Positions 1-5,784 of a DNA stretch of 5,795 bases are shown here, piece after piece. The stretch comes from Pseudomonadota bacterium (GTDB taxonomy: Bacteria > Pseudomonadota > Alphaproteobacteria > Parvibaculales > Parvibaculaceae). Numbering within the stretch: position 1 is the first letter of the stretch; each line of letters opens with the position of its first letter. The stretch covers positions 1-5,795 of the forward strand of contig JAJXZC010000063.1 in the NCBI GenBank assembly GCA_021780275.1. Reading direction: 5' to 3'. The notes beneath the pieces were generated by a model. That model was given only the letters and a program-made list of their open reading frames with translations. It had not been told where the DNA came from and made no database searches. A program made the translations under genes and the position numbers.

Positions 1-233
1 CAAGGCAGCCCCTCCAGCGCCGCGCGCACGCCGTCCAGCATGAGAAAGGCGAAATTGGGCGAGCACCAGTAGGTCGGCAGCCGGAAATCCAGCTCAACCG
101 TTCCATCCTCCCCGACCTCGACGCGCTCGACGAAGCCCATCTCGGTGACGGGTTCGTCAAGTTCGGGATCGTTGACAACGGCGACCGCGGCGAGGGCCTC
201 GGCCGCTCGCGTCTCTCTCATGCTGGCGCGCAT
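1..233 (-). CDS. MIP18/DUF59-family protein, partial (3' end outside window)
   Basis: This is the first 77 residues of a gene that leaves the window at base 1. Reading the minus strand from the ATG at 233, I get an uninterrupted frame with VNDPELDEPVTEMGFVERV at about residues 20-38 and FRLPTYWCSPNFAFLMLDGV at about 50-69. The 'DPEL..PVTEMGFV' pattern, then a beta-strand segment and a conserved Cys (C57), is what MIP18/DUF59 proteins show (PaaD, SufT and relatives, linked to iron-sulfur or metal-centre assembly). The start is supported by GGAG 7 nt before the ATG, and it lies only 4 bp after the amidohydrolase stop, so the two are probably translationally coupled. A second ATG at codon 5 lacks a ribosome binding site. 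A small conserved gene at this place is usual in propane/MimABCD-type operons. A role in loading or maturing the diiron or Fe-S centres is inference; no function is shown here. The family call rests on a fragment. Confidence 0.75.
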   Translation of the reverse strand, partial: MRASMRETRAAEALAAVAVVNDPELDEPVTEMGFVERVEVGEDGTVELDFRLPTYWCSPNFAFLMLDGVRAALEGLP

Positions 234-237
234 GGGC

Positions 238-1260
238 CTACTCCGCCGCCAGCGCTATCGGAGCGCTCGACAGCGCCGCCTTCTTCTTGGCGATGTCGAT
301 GTTGTAAAGCCTTGCGGCGTTAAGGCCGAGGATCTTCTCCTTGATCTCGTCGGTCAGCTCGACGCCCCGCTCCTTGGCGATGTCGTCGGGGATCTGGAAC
401 GACCACAGCCGCTCAACCAGCCAGCGCGGCGTCCAGATCGCATAGTCGGAGCCGAACAGCAGTTTGTCCGGCCCAAGCCAGAACAGCAACTCGGCGATGA
501 CCTCGGCGAAATAGCGCGGCCGCGTGTGGATGAACGGCAGCGCGACGGCCAGCCCGCCATAGACATTCGTTTCCTGCACGCCGATCCAGCAGAAATCGTC
601 GAGCCGCGGCAGGCCACAATGCTCCACGATCCAATTGAGATTGGGGAAATCGGTGGCGGCGTAATCGACATCATGCACGTCGAAGGCGTCCTTGTTGAGG
701 GGGATGATGGTCGGCCCCTTGTGGACGTGCATGTTCTTGATGCCGAGCTTCTCGCACAGCTCGAAACAGCGATAGGCGTCGGGATCGTTGAGCCGCCAGC
801 CTTTCGAGGAGCCGTTCCACTCGGCTGTGTAGAGCTTTACGCCCTTTATGTCGTAAGTCTCCTTCATGTAGTGGATGTATTCAAGCGCCTGCTCGCCGTC
901 GCGCGGATCGAAAGCGCCGTTGACGATGAAACGCTCAGGGTAGCGCTTCGCGACTTCCGCGTTGCGCTCGATGGTGTTGAAGCCGTTTTTGTAAAAGTCC
1001 TTCAGATAAGTCGAGTTGACGATGGCGACGTCGTCGGGACCGTCGACGAAGAGATCGCGGTAGAGATCATCGGCCGAGTACTTTTCAAATTTTGACTTCT
1101 CCCAAAGCTGCTCCTTCGGGCTCAGGTTGGTGTGATAGGCGTAGAAGCACTCGATGAACTGTTTGCCATGAATGTTTTTTTGGTTGGCCGGGCTGCCGTC
1201 CCAAAAATGGGTGTGCCCGTCGACGATAAAGACTTCCTTACCCTGCGGCGTCCTGAACAT
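238..1260 (-). CDS. Amidohydrolase-family metal-dependent hydrolase (340 aa)
   Basis: This is a TIM-barrel amidohydrolase of the amidohydrolase-2 type (the ACMSD/decarboxylase-like branch of the superfamily). The N-terminus has DGHTHFWDG with the metal-binding HxH pair at H16 and H18. MHVHKGPT contains H178 and H180, one of which should be the barrel-strand metal histidine. WIVEHCG gives H214, and LLFGSDYAIW gives the catalytic aspartate D272. The length is normal for the family and no signal peptide is visible, so it is probably cytoplasmic. The ATG at 1260 is preceded by GAGGA with a 7-nt gap, a good start. It lies 66 bp after prmD, across a GC-rich hairpin, and 4 bp before the MIP18-like gene. 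An amidohydrolase follows prmD/mimD in known actinobacterial clusters as well, so the link to the monooxygenase is conserved, but its substrate is unknown. It could be a hydrolase or a non-oxidative decarboxylase acting on a downstream metabolite, or an auxiliary factor. The family call is secure; the role is open. Confidence 0.9.
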   Translation of the reverse strand: MFRTPQGKEVFIVDGHTHFWDGSPANQKNIHGKQFIECFYAYHTNLSPKEQLWEKSKFEKYSADDLYRDLFVDGPDDVAIVNSTYLKDFYKNGFNTIERNAEVAKRYPERFIVNGAFDPRDGEQALEYIHYMKETYDIKGVKLYTAEWNGSSKGWRLNDPDAYRCFELCEKLGIKNMHVHKGPTIIPLNKDAFDVHDVDYAATDFPNLNWIVEHCGLPRLDDFCWIGVQETNVYGGLAVALPFIHTRPRYFAEVIAELLFWLGPDKLLFGSDYAIWTPRWLVERLWSFQIPDDIAKERGVELTDEIKEKILGLNAARLYNIDIAKKKAALSSAPIALAAE

Positions 1261-1287
1261 TGGCGTTTCCTCGTGATGGCTCGTGGC

Positions 1288-1313
1288 GCCGGGCGCCGCT
1301 CACGGCGCCCGGC
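1288..1313 (-). other. GC-rich hairpin between prmD and the amidohydrolase gene
   Basis: GCCGGGCGCCG (1288-1298) and CGGCGCCCGGC (1303-1313) are perfect reverse complements, giving an 11-bp stem with a 4-nt loop (CTCA on the plus strand, TGAG in the transcript). It starts 14 nt after the prmD stop codon and ends 15 nt before the amidohydrolase ribosome binding site. No U-tract follows on the transcribed side, so it is not a standard intrinsic terminator. It may stabilise the 3' end of a prmABCD message or cause partial termination. The structure is seen; the role is inference. Confidence 0.75.
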
Positions 1314-1326
1314 CAAGTGGTGGGGG

Positions 1327-1701
1327 CTAGATGTACTGCATCACCTCGTCCATGTCGCCGAACAACACAACCGTGTTGTCGTCGACGCGCACCATGCGGC
1401 CGTAATGGGTGGAGGTGTTGACCTCGAAAATCTCCGCCGTCATCTCGCGGCCAAGGAAGTTCGAAATCTCGTCCATCTTGAAGATGAGCTTGCCCTCGCC
1501 GTCGATGCGGATGAGCGCCGGCTGATAGGTGACGATGACGCCCGGCTTCTGCGCCATGAAATCGGCAATGGCGCGCGCCTCCACCGAATCGTTCATCGTC
1601 ACTCCGCATTGATGCGAAATCGTCTGTTTGAAGTCGAGATCTTTCATCGACTTGAAGATGTTCTGGCCGTGATAGGCCGTAGCGGTACCTGTCGCCGACA
1701 T
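1327..1701 (-). CDS. prmD: Monooxygenase coupling/effector protein (MmoB/DmpM family, 124 aa)
   Basis: This is the cofactor-free regulatory component of the diiron monooxygenase. In this family the small protein docks on the hydroxylase large subunit above the diiron site and controls O2 activation and coupling to NADH use. The fold signature can be followed: SHQCGVTMNDSVEARAIADFMAQ at about residues 29-51 (strand plus the acidic and helical part), PGVIVTYQPALIRIDGEGKLIFKM at about 53-76, and a final VNTSTHYGRMVRVDDNTVVLFGDMDE stretch ending in VMQYI. At 124 residues it is in the usual range for the family (about 100-140). The ATG at 1701 sits just 14 nt after the prmC stop, and the ribosome binding site (AGGGAG, 5 nt before the ATG) lies in that gap, so translation is probably coupled to prmC. 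Position after prmC is as in other propane monooxygenase operons. It is the last structural gene of the enzyme proper and is followed by a strong hairpin. Confidence 0.93.
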   Translation of the reverse strand: MSATGTATAYHGQNIFKSMKDLDFKQTISHQCGVTMNDSVEARAIADFMAQKPGVIVTYQPALIRIDGEGKLIFKMDEISNFLGREMTAEIFEVNTSTHYGRMVRVDDNTVVLFGDMDEVMQYI

Positions 1702-1715
1702 TGGTTCTCCCTCCC

Positions 1716-2774
1716 TTACTGCTTCAGTCCGAGTTCACCGAGAATCTGCGCCAGGCGCTCGCGCGATTTCGCGCGCGCGTCCTGGAACGAAATCGGTTTG
1801 GAATGCGGCTTCGACCACAGGGGTTGCAGAGCCGTCGCCGCCTGCTCCGCCAGTTCTACGTGCTTGGCGAGCCAGCCCTGGAACAGCGTGCGATTGTCCG
1901 CGCCATATTGGTTGTCGTTGACGAGCAGATAGGCGAGGTCGATGGTATTGGCGAGATTGCGCTCGTAATCGGCCTCCGCCGCCGAGATCACCGAAGGCGT
2001 CATCGAGTCCTTGTTCGCCGCGCCGACGGGGATGAAGAAGCCCGAGCGCACGAGTTCGCCGATCAACGGCTCGAACACGATATTGGTGGCGAAATATTGC
2101 TCCAGATAATCGGAGGCCCCCATGATCGCCTCGACGGCCTTGCGCACGCCCTGCCAGGTCGGGTCTTCGAGCCAGGCCTTCTTGCCGGCCTCGTCGCTCC
2201 AGCCGGGAATGTCCATGCCGATCTCAGCAAGATAGAGCGTGAGATCCTGCGCGAGCCGGAGCTTGTAGGACGCATTGGTCAGAGTGGCGTTGTTGATCAT
2301 CTGCGTGTAGCCGTAGCGCTGCGCCTGCATGAGCGAGGTGCCAAGGCCGAACTCCGCGTGTTTCCAGGCGCCGAGATCGCTTTGCAGCACGCCGATCCAC
2401 GCCTTGTCGAAGGCCTTGGGCGCGCCCGCCTTGCGGCCGTTGGCGATGACGCCTTGGATCATGGTCTCGATCTTCGACTGGCGCTGATAGTGCGTGCGCT
2501 CCCATTCCTGATCGGGGGCGCGGAAGGCGTGCCAATTGGAGCTCTTGGCCTGCGTGGCGTCCTTGACATAGGCGCCCTTGCCGTCGGCGAAGCTGATGAT
2601 CCAGTTCTGGATCAGATAGCGCTCGGGGTCCGGCTGGACGTCGACCGTCACATCCTCATAATGCGTCGCCCGCTGGGCGCGCGGCTCGAAATAGCGGTAG
2701 CGACGGCTATCGGAACCCGAGAAGGTCGCGGCGCCCGCCGCGCCCGATCCGACCGAACTTGAAGTGGCGACCAT
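1716..2774 (-). CDS. prmC: Propane monooxygenase hydroxylase small (beta) subunit, 352 aa
   Basis: This is the second subunit of the hydroxylase, a ferritin-like helical protein that packs against the large subunit and does not itself hold the diiron centre. Typical beta-subunit signatures are present: SRRYRYFEPRAQRATHYEDV at about residues 23-42, followed by TVDVQPDPERYLIQNWIISFADG at about 43-65. The 'ATHYEDVTV.VQPDP..Y' pattern is characteristic of SDIMO small subunits. The rest is helix-rich, with QRYGYTQMINNATLTNAS near the middle and LLVNDNQYGADNRTLFQGWL in the C-terminal third. The first 22 residues are rich in Ser, Gly and Ala and are probably a disordered tail. The start at 2774 has AGGGAG 6 nt upstream, the same arrangement as prmA. 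The stop is TAA at 1718-1716, 14 bp before prmD. It is 60 bp after prmB. Length is close to that of other small subunits in this group. No defect is visible. Confidence 0.94.
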   Translation of the reverse strand: MVATSSSVGSGAAGAATFSGSDSRRYRYFEPRAQRATHYEDVTVDVQPDPERYLIQNWIISFADGKGAYVKDATQAKSSNWHAFRAPDQEWERTHYQRQSKIETMIQGVIANGRKAGAPKAFDKAWIGVLQSDLGAWKHAEFGLGTSLMQAQRYGYTQMINNATLTNASYKLRLAQDLTLYLAEIGMDIPGWSDEAGKKAWLEDPTWQGVRKAVEAIMGASDYLEQYFATNIVFEPLIGELVRSGFFIPVGAANKDSMTPSVISAAEADYERNLANTIDLAYLLVNDNQYGADNRTLFQGWLAKHVELAEQAATALQPLWSKPHSKPISFQDARAKSRERLAQILGELGLKQ

Positions 2775-2834
2775 ATTTCTCTCCCTTTCCTCTCCATACC
2801 CAGTTTGCCATTGGGTTCTTTTAAACCCTGCGCT

Positions 2835-3893
2835 TCAATGCCCGGGGGCCGCGCCGGATGAGGTCGTGAACCGATCGAAGAACACGCGTTCGGATTCAAA
2901 GCCGTTCATGAACAGAACCGGCTGCAGCGCGTCGATCATCGGCGGCGGCCCGCAGGCGTAGACGTCGGCTACTCCGTCGAGATCGAGCTCCTTCAATTTG
3001 GCGTCGACCCGTTCGTGCACGAAGCCGCGTTCGCCTTGCCAGTCGGCGTCGTCGCCAGCGTGGCTGAGCACTGGGATGAACGAGACCTCGGGATGCGCGC
3101 TGCACAACGACTCGATCTCTTCGACATAGAAAAGATCGGCGCGCGTGCGGGCGCCATAGAAGAAATAGACCGGCCGCCGCTCGCCGCTGTTGATGTGATC
3201 GTTGAGGATCGACCAGACCGGCGACATGCCCGAGCCGGCGCCGACCAGAATCAGCGGTCCGTCGCGTCCCTCTCGTCGGAAGCAGGTTCCGTAGGGCCCG
3301 ACGACGCTGACGGCGGCTCCGAGCTTGACGCCTCCGGAATCGAGTTCTCCTGAGAATTTTCCTTCTGGATATTTCTTAATGATGAATTCGAGCTTTTTGG
3401 CCTGGAGCGGCGGATTTGCCATGGAGAACGAACGCGTGATCGTCTCCCCGCCCTGGGTCGTGACGGTGATGTCGACATATTGACCCGCCCAGAATTTAAG
3501 GGGCGCCTCGAGCTCGATCTCGATATTGCGAATGTCATGCGTCAGATGCGCGATGCGCGTGATGTTGCCGCGAAAGGTCTTGACCGCGATGGAGCGCGAC
3601 AGCAGCTCCTCGTCATAGTTCAGCAGCTCGACGGCGAGGTCGGAATAGGCGCGCGCCCGGCAGAGCAGGATATGGCCGCTGTCTTTCTCGCCGTCGTTGA
3701 GCGCAAAGGTGGAATAGCGCAGCATGTCGGCGTCGCCGTCGGTGAGAATGCATTTACAGGCCGAACATTGGCCCTCTTTGCAGCCATGCGGCAGAGCGAT
3801 GCCTTGCCGGAAAGCTGCGTTAAGCAGCGTCTCCCCGGGCTCAGCCTCGAACTCCACGCCAACAGGCTCCAATCTCACGACATGAGCGCACAT
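2835..3893 (-). CDS. prmB: Propane monooxygenase NADH reductase component (FAD, [2Fe-2S]), 352 aa
   Basis: This flavin and iron-sulfur reductase delivers electrons from NAD(P)H to the hydroxylase. Three domains run in order. A plant-type ferredoxin domain covers about residues 1-95, with cluster cysteines C38, C43, C46 and C78 in HGCKEGQCSACKC...LLCRA (C-x4-C-x2-C-x31-C); C48 is an additional cysteine. A FAD-binding barrel covers about 103-205 with the RSFSMANPP motif at 154-162. A NAD-binding domain covers about 212-345 with GAGSGMSPV at 218-226 and VYACGPPPMIDA at 311-322. The same layout is found in MmoC and other SDIMO reductases. An in-frame TGA two codons upstream bounds the gene at the ATG at 3893. 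The nearest ribosome binding site candidate, GAGAG, is about 10-11 nt away and weaker than those of the neighbouring genes. The gene lies 91 bp after prmA, across a hairpin, and 60 bp before prmC. The order large subunit, reductase, small subunit, coupling protein is typical of group 5 enzymes. Confidence 0.95.
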   Translation of the reverse strand: MCAHVVRLEPVGVEFEAEPGETLLNAAFRQGIALPHGCKEGQCSACKCILTDGDADMLRYSTFALNDGEKDSGHILLCRARAYSDLAVELLNYDEELLSRSIAVKTFRGNITRIAHLTHDIRNIEIELEAPLKFWAGQYVDITVTTQGGETITRSFSMANPPLQAKKLEFIIKKYPEGKFSGELDSGGVKLGAAVSVVGPYGTCFRREGRDGPLILVGAGSGMSPVWSILNDHINSGERRPVYFFYGARTRADLFYVEEIESLCSAHPEVSFIPVLSHAGDDADWQGERGFVHERVDAKLKELDLDGVADVYACGPPPMIDALQPVLFMNGFESERVFFDRFTTSSGAAPGH

Positions 3894-3950
3894 AGTTCAG
3901 CGTCTCTCGATGGGTTGCGCGCGCGATCGCCAGCGCGTGGATTGTCAGGA

Positions 3951-3977
3951 GGGCGCGGCGGCGGGACCGCCGCGCCC
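3951..3977 (-). other. GC-rich hairpin between prmA and prmB
   Basis: GGGCGCGGCGG (3951-3961) and CCGCCGCGCCC (3967-3977) are perfect reverse complements, giving an 11-bp stem with a 5-nt loop. It begins 7 nt after the prmA stop codon on the transcribed strand. The transcript after the stem reads TCCTGACAAT with no U-run, so a classical intrinsic terminator is unlikely. A likely role is a 3' stabiliser for the prmA part of the message, or a processing or partial termination point that lowers prmB expression relative to prmA. The structure is directly visible; the role is inferred. Confidence 0.75.
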
Positions 3978-3984
3978 CTTCAGA

Positions 3985-5652
3985 TCAACGGCAGGGGTTG
4001 ATCGTGAAGCCCTTGCGGTATTCGGCGAGCGACTTCTCGCGATCAGCCGGGCTCATCTCGCGCAGCAGCGTCAGCGGCGACAGCAGCGTGTGGCCGCGAA
4101 CGTCGTCGAGCGTCCACATCTCCTTGTCGTCGAAGCGCAGGTGCGGCTGCGGGATCAGCGTCTTGCCGTCGGGACGCACGAAGTTGAGGTCCTTGATGGC
4201 GTCGGCGAGATCCCAGCCGTGGTAAACCGTCTCCCATTCGCGCTTGCCGCTGAAGCGGCCCATCGCCGGCGTCGGGCGGCCCTGATACTCGTCAGCGAAC
4301 GCCTCCACCGCCGTCCAGCGGTCGAGCTCGTGGGCGAAGGTGTGGAGCTTGCCGTCGATCTCGTCGGTGACGATGTCTTCCCGGATGAGACAGGGCACGA
4401 GACAGCTCCAGCAGCGGTGGGGATAGACATATCCCGTGTCGCCGTTGAAGGTGATGACCGTTTCGCCGCGATGGCTTAGCTTGTCGTACCACTTCCAGAA
4501 GTCGCCGAACTCGGCGTACCAGCCGGGATATTTGGCCTCGAACCACTCGAAGTCCGCATCGCGCTGAGCCTCGATGCGCCAGAAGTTGACTGGCCAGCCG
4601 ACGGCGAAGAATTGAGCCGTCTTGTGGACATAGTGCTTCTTGGTGATGCGGTTCCAGGCCTCATGCACATCGTCGTGATGCACTTTCACGCCGTATTTCT
4701 CGAGCGGCAGCATATAAGTGCGATAATAGTCCTCGAAGATCCAGCGGTGCCACATTTCCGCGTAAGACTCCTTGTTCTTGTCGCGGTTGGTGGTGCCGTA
4801 TTCGATGAACGTGCCGATCGCGGCGTCGACGATGGCGTGGTTCTGCCAGAAGGCGTAACGCAGGTCGCGCTCGAGCAGGAGATGGTTCTCCGGCTCCTTC
4901 AACGCCGCCATCAACAGCGAGTGGCCGTTGCCGATATGTCGGCTCTCGTCAGACTGCACGGACAGGAACACCGTCGGCAGTGCATAATCGCCGTTGCGCG
5001 CCGCTTCCGAGGGCATCGCGACGAACAGCGTGTTGGTGAACGCCGTCTCCGCCACCACCGTCAGATACATGCAGGCGGCCGTCATCGTATCGCCGGTGAT
5101 GAAGCCTTCGCCGAACTGGCGCCCGATCGTGGTCGCGTAGCATTTGCCGAAGGCCTCTTCGGTGATGTCGAAGCCGGCCGGGTCGATATAGTTCTCCATG
5201 TACCACTTCTTCAGGTTCATCTGAATGGTGGAGTGGCGGAACTCGTCGACCATCTGCATGGTGAAGCCGGTGCGCAGATCCTCGCCGGGAGCGAGCCTGG
5301 CCACCATCGCCATCGAGCGCGCCGCAGAGATTTCCGGGAACGGGATGATGGCGAGGAACAGCTTCATCCACTCGACCCAGCGCGGCTCGACATTGCGGAA
5401 CATGTCGCCGCGCAACGCCGCGTCGAGCGCCCCATAGACGCGGTTGTCCTTCTCCTCCTGCATGGGGAAGTAGGAGCGCAGCACCTGCTTCATAGGGTCG
5501 CGCGGGGCTTTCTTGATCTTGTAATCGGTCGGGAACGTCATCGCCTCCTGCACATAGGAGGGGTTCCAGCCGAGGTCGGCGATCTTCTTAGTGGCCTCGC
5601 CGACGGATATGCCACGCTGCGACGTTATTTTGTTGAGCGTCAGTGTCGACAT
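3985..5652 (-). CDS. prmA: Propane monooxygenase hydroxylase large (alpha) subunit, diiron, 555 aa
   Basis: This is the catalytic subunit that hydroxylates the alkane with O2 at a carboxylate-bridged diiron centre. All six ligands are visible: E107 (PFPEISA), E137 and H140 (DEFRH), E202 (VAETAFTN), E236 and H239 (DESRH). Their intervals of 30, 3, 62, 34 and 3 residues equal those of methane monooxygenase MmoX (E114, E144, H147, E209, E243, H246). The active-site threonine (T213 in MmoX) is present as T206, with N207 after it. The residue matching MmoX C151 is Q144, as in toluene monooxygenases. Other family stretches are FITGDT (184-189), FEYGTTNRD-like (282-291), WFEAKYPGWY (370-379) and KTLIPQPHLRFDDKEMWTLDD (497-517). 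RCWSCLVPC (413-421) gives three close cysteines. I chose the ATG at 5652 because AGGGAG lies 6 nt before it. The frame stays open to 5757, but that extension reads as low-complexity Pro/Arg/Ala. Propane is the likely substrate by family and gene order; tetrahydrofuran, acetone or phenol activity of related enzymes cannot be excluded from sequence. Confidence 0.95.
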   Translation of the reverse strand: MSTLTLNKITSQRGISVGEATKKIADLGWNPSYVQEAMTFPTDYKIKKAPRDPMKQVLRSYFPMQEEKDNRVYGALDAALRGDMFRNVEPRWVEWMKLFLAIIPFPEISAARSMAMVARLAPGEDLRTGFTMQMVDEFRHSTIQMNLKKWYMENYIDPAGFDITEEAFGKCYATTIGRQFGEGFITGDTMTAACMYLTVVAETAFTNTLFVAMPSEAARNGDYALPTVFLSVQSDESRHIGNGHSLLMAALKEPENHLLLERDLRYAFWQNHAIVDAAIGTFIEYGTTNRDKNKESYAEMWHRWIFEDYYRTYMLPLEKYGVKVHHDDVHEAWNRITKKHYVHKTAQFFAVGWPVNFWRIEAQRDADFEWFEAKYPGWYAEFGDFWKWYDKLSHRGETVITFNGDTGYVYPHRCWSCLVPCLIREDIVTDEIDGKLHTFAHELDRWTAVEAFADEYQGRPTPAMGRFSGKREWETVYHGWDLADAIKDLNFVRPDGKTLIPQPHLRFDDKEMWTLDDVRGHTLLSPLTLLREMSPADREKSLAEYRKGFTINPCR

Positions 5653-5669
5653 GTGTTTCTCCCTGTCCG

Positions 5670-5691
5670 CATGGGCGCTTGCGCGCCAATG
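5670..5691 (-). other. Small hairpin with GCAA loop just before the prmA ribosome binding site
   Basis: On the transcribed strand GGCGC-GCAA-GCGCC forms a 5-bp stem (5674-5678 with 5683-5687) closed by a GNRA-type GCAA tetraloop. Three more pairs (5670-5672 with 5689-5691) are possible beyond one G-A mismatch. It ends 5 nt upstream of the AGGGAG ribosome binding site. It could protect the 5' end or affect ribosome access; it could also be chance in GC-rich DNA. Confidence 0.45.
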
Positions 5692-5707
5692 GGCTGTCCT
5701 GCTCGCC

Positions 5708-5719
5708 GAACCCGGGTTC
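5708..5719. repeat. 12-bp perfect palindrome GAACCCGGGTTC upstream of prmA
   Basis: GAACCCGGGTTC is a perfect self-complementary dodecamer 56 bp upstream of the prmA start codon. It has the symmetry expected of a dimeric regulator site, but I do not recognise it as the site of a known regulator, and no second copy is visible in the window. Confidence 0.4.
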
Positions 5720-5770
5720 AGCCGTGGCGCGGCGCGCGTGCGTTTCGGTGGAGGCAAAGGTATCAGTCAG

Positions 5771-5784
5771 ACGCCAGTTGGCGT
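5771..5784. repeat. Inverted repeat ACGCCA-GT-TGGCGT at the far upstream edge
   Basis: ACGCCA (5771-5776) and TGGCGT (5779-5784) are exact reverse complements separated by two bases. They lie about 120 bp upstream of the prmA start, a distance that would suit an activator or operator site if the promoter is nearby. The other possibility is a transcript hairpin, though the 2-nt loop is too tight for the full stem. Function is not known. Confidence 0.35.

Noticed and set aside
145..1095. Long plus-strand open frame (316 codons) opposite the amidohydrolase
   Set aside because: It is a mirror frame of a well-supported gene with clear catalytic motifs. The translation is low-complexity (Asp/Val/Arg) with no recognisable domain.
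1270..1285. Direct repeat CTCGTG with a 10-bp period before the amidohydrolase
   Set aside because: Only two 6-bp copies, one overlapping the ribosome binding site; likely chance.
1701..2762. Long plus-strand open frame (353 codons) opposite prmC
   Set aside because: It lies almost exactly antisense to prmC, is Arg/Leu/Val-rich and matches no family I recognise. This is expected for the mirror frame of a GC-rich gene.
2798..2828. Short overlapping inverted repeats ACCCA/TGGGT and GGGTT/AACCC in the prmB/prmC gap
   Set aside because: Stems of only 5 bp that exclude each other; too weak to claim a structure.
3910..4479. Plus-strand open frame opposite the end of prmA and the prmA/prmB gap
   Set aside because: It runs antisense through the conserved prmA C-terminus and its composition looks like a shadow; no recognisable domain.
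5653..5757. Upstream ATG extending PrmA by 35 residues
   Set aside because: The extension is Pro/Arg/Ala-rich and runs through the palindrome and hairpin, whereas the ATG at 5652 has a well-placed AGGGAG. The ligand positions also agree with the shorter protein being of normal length.
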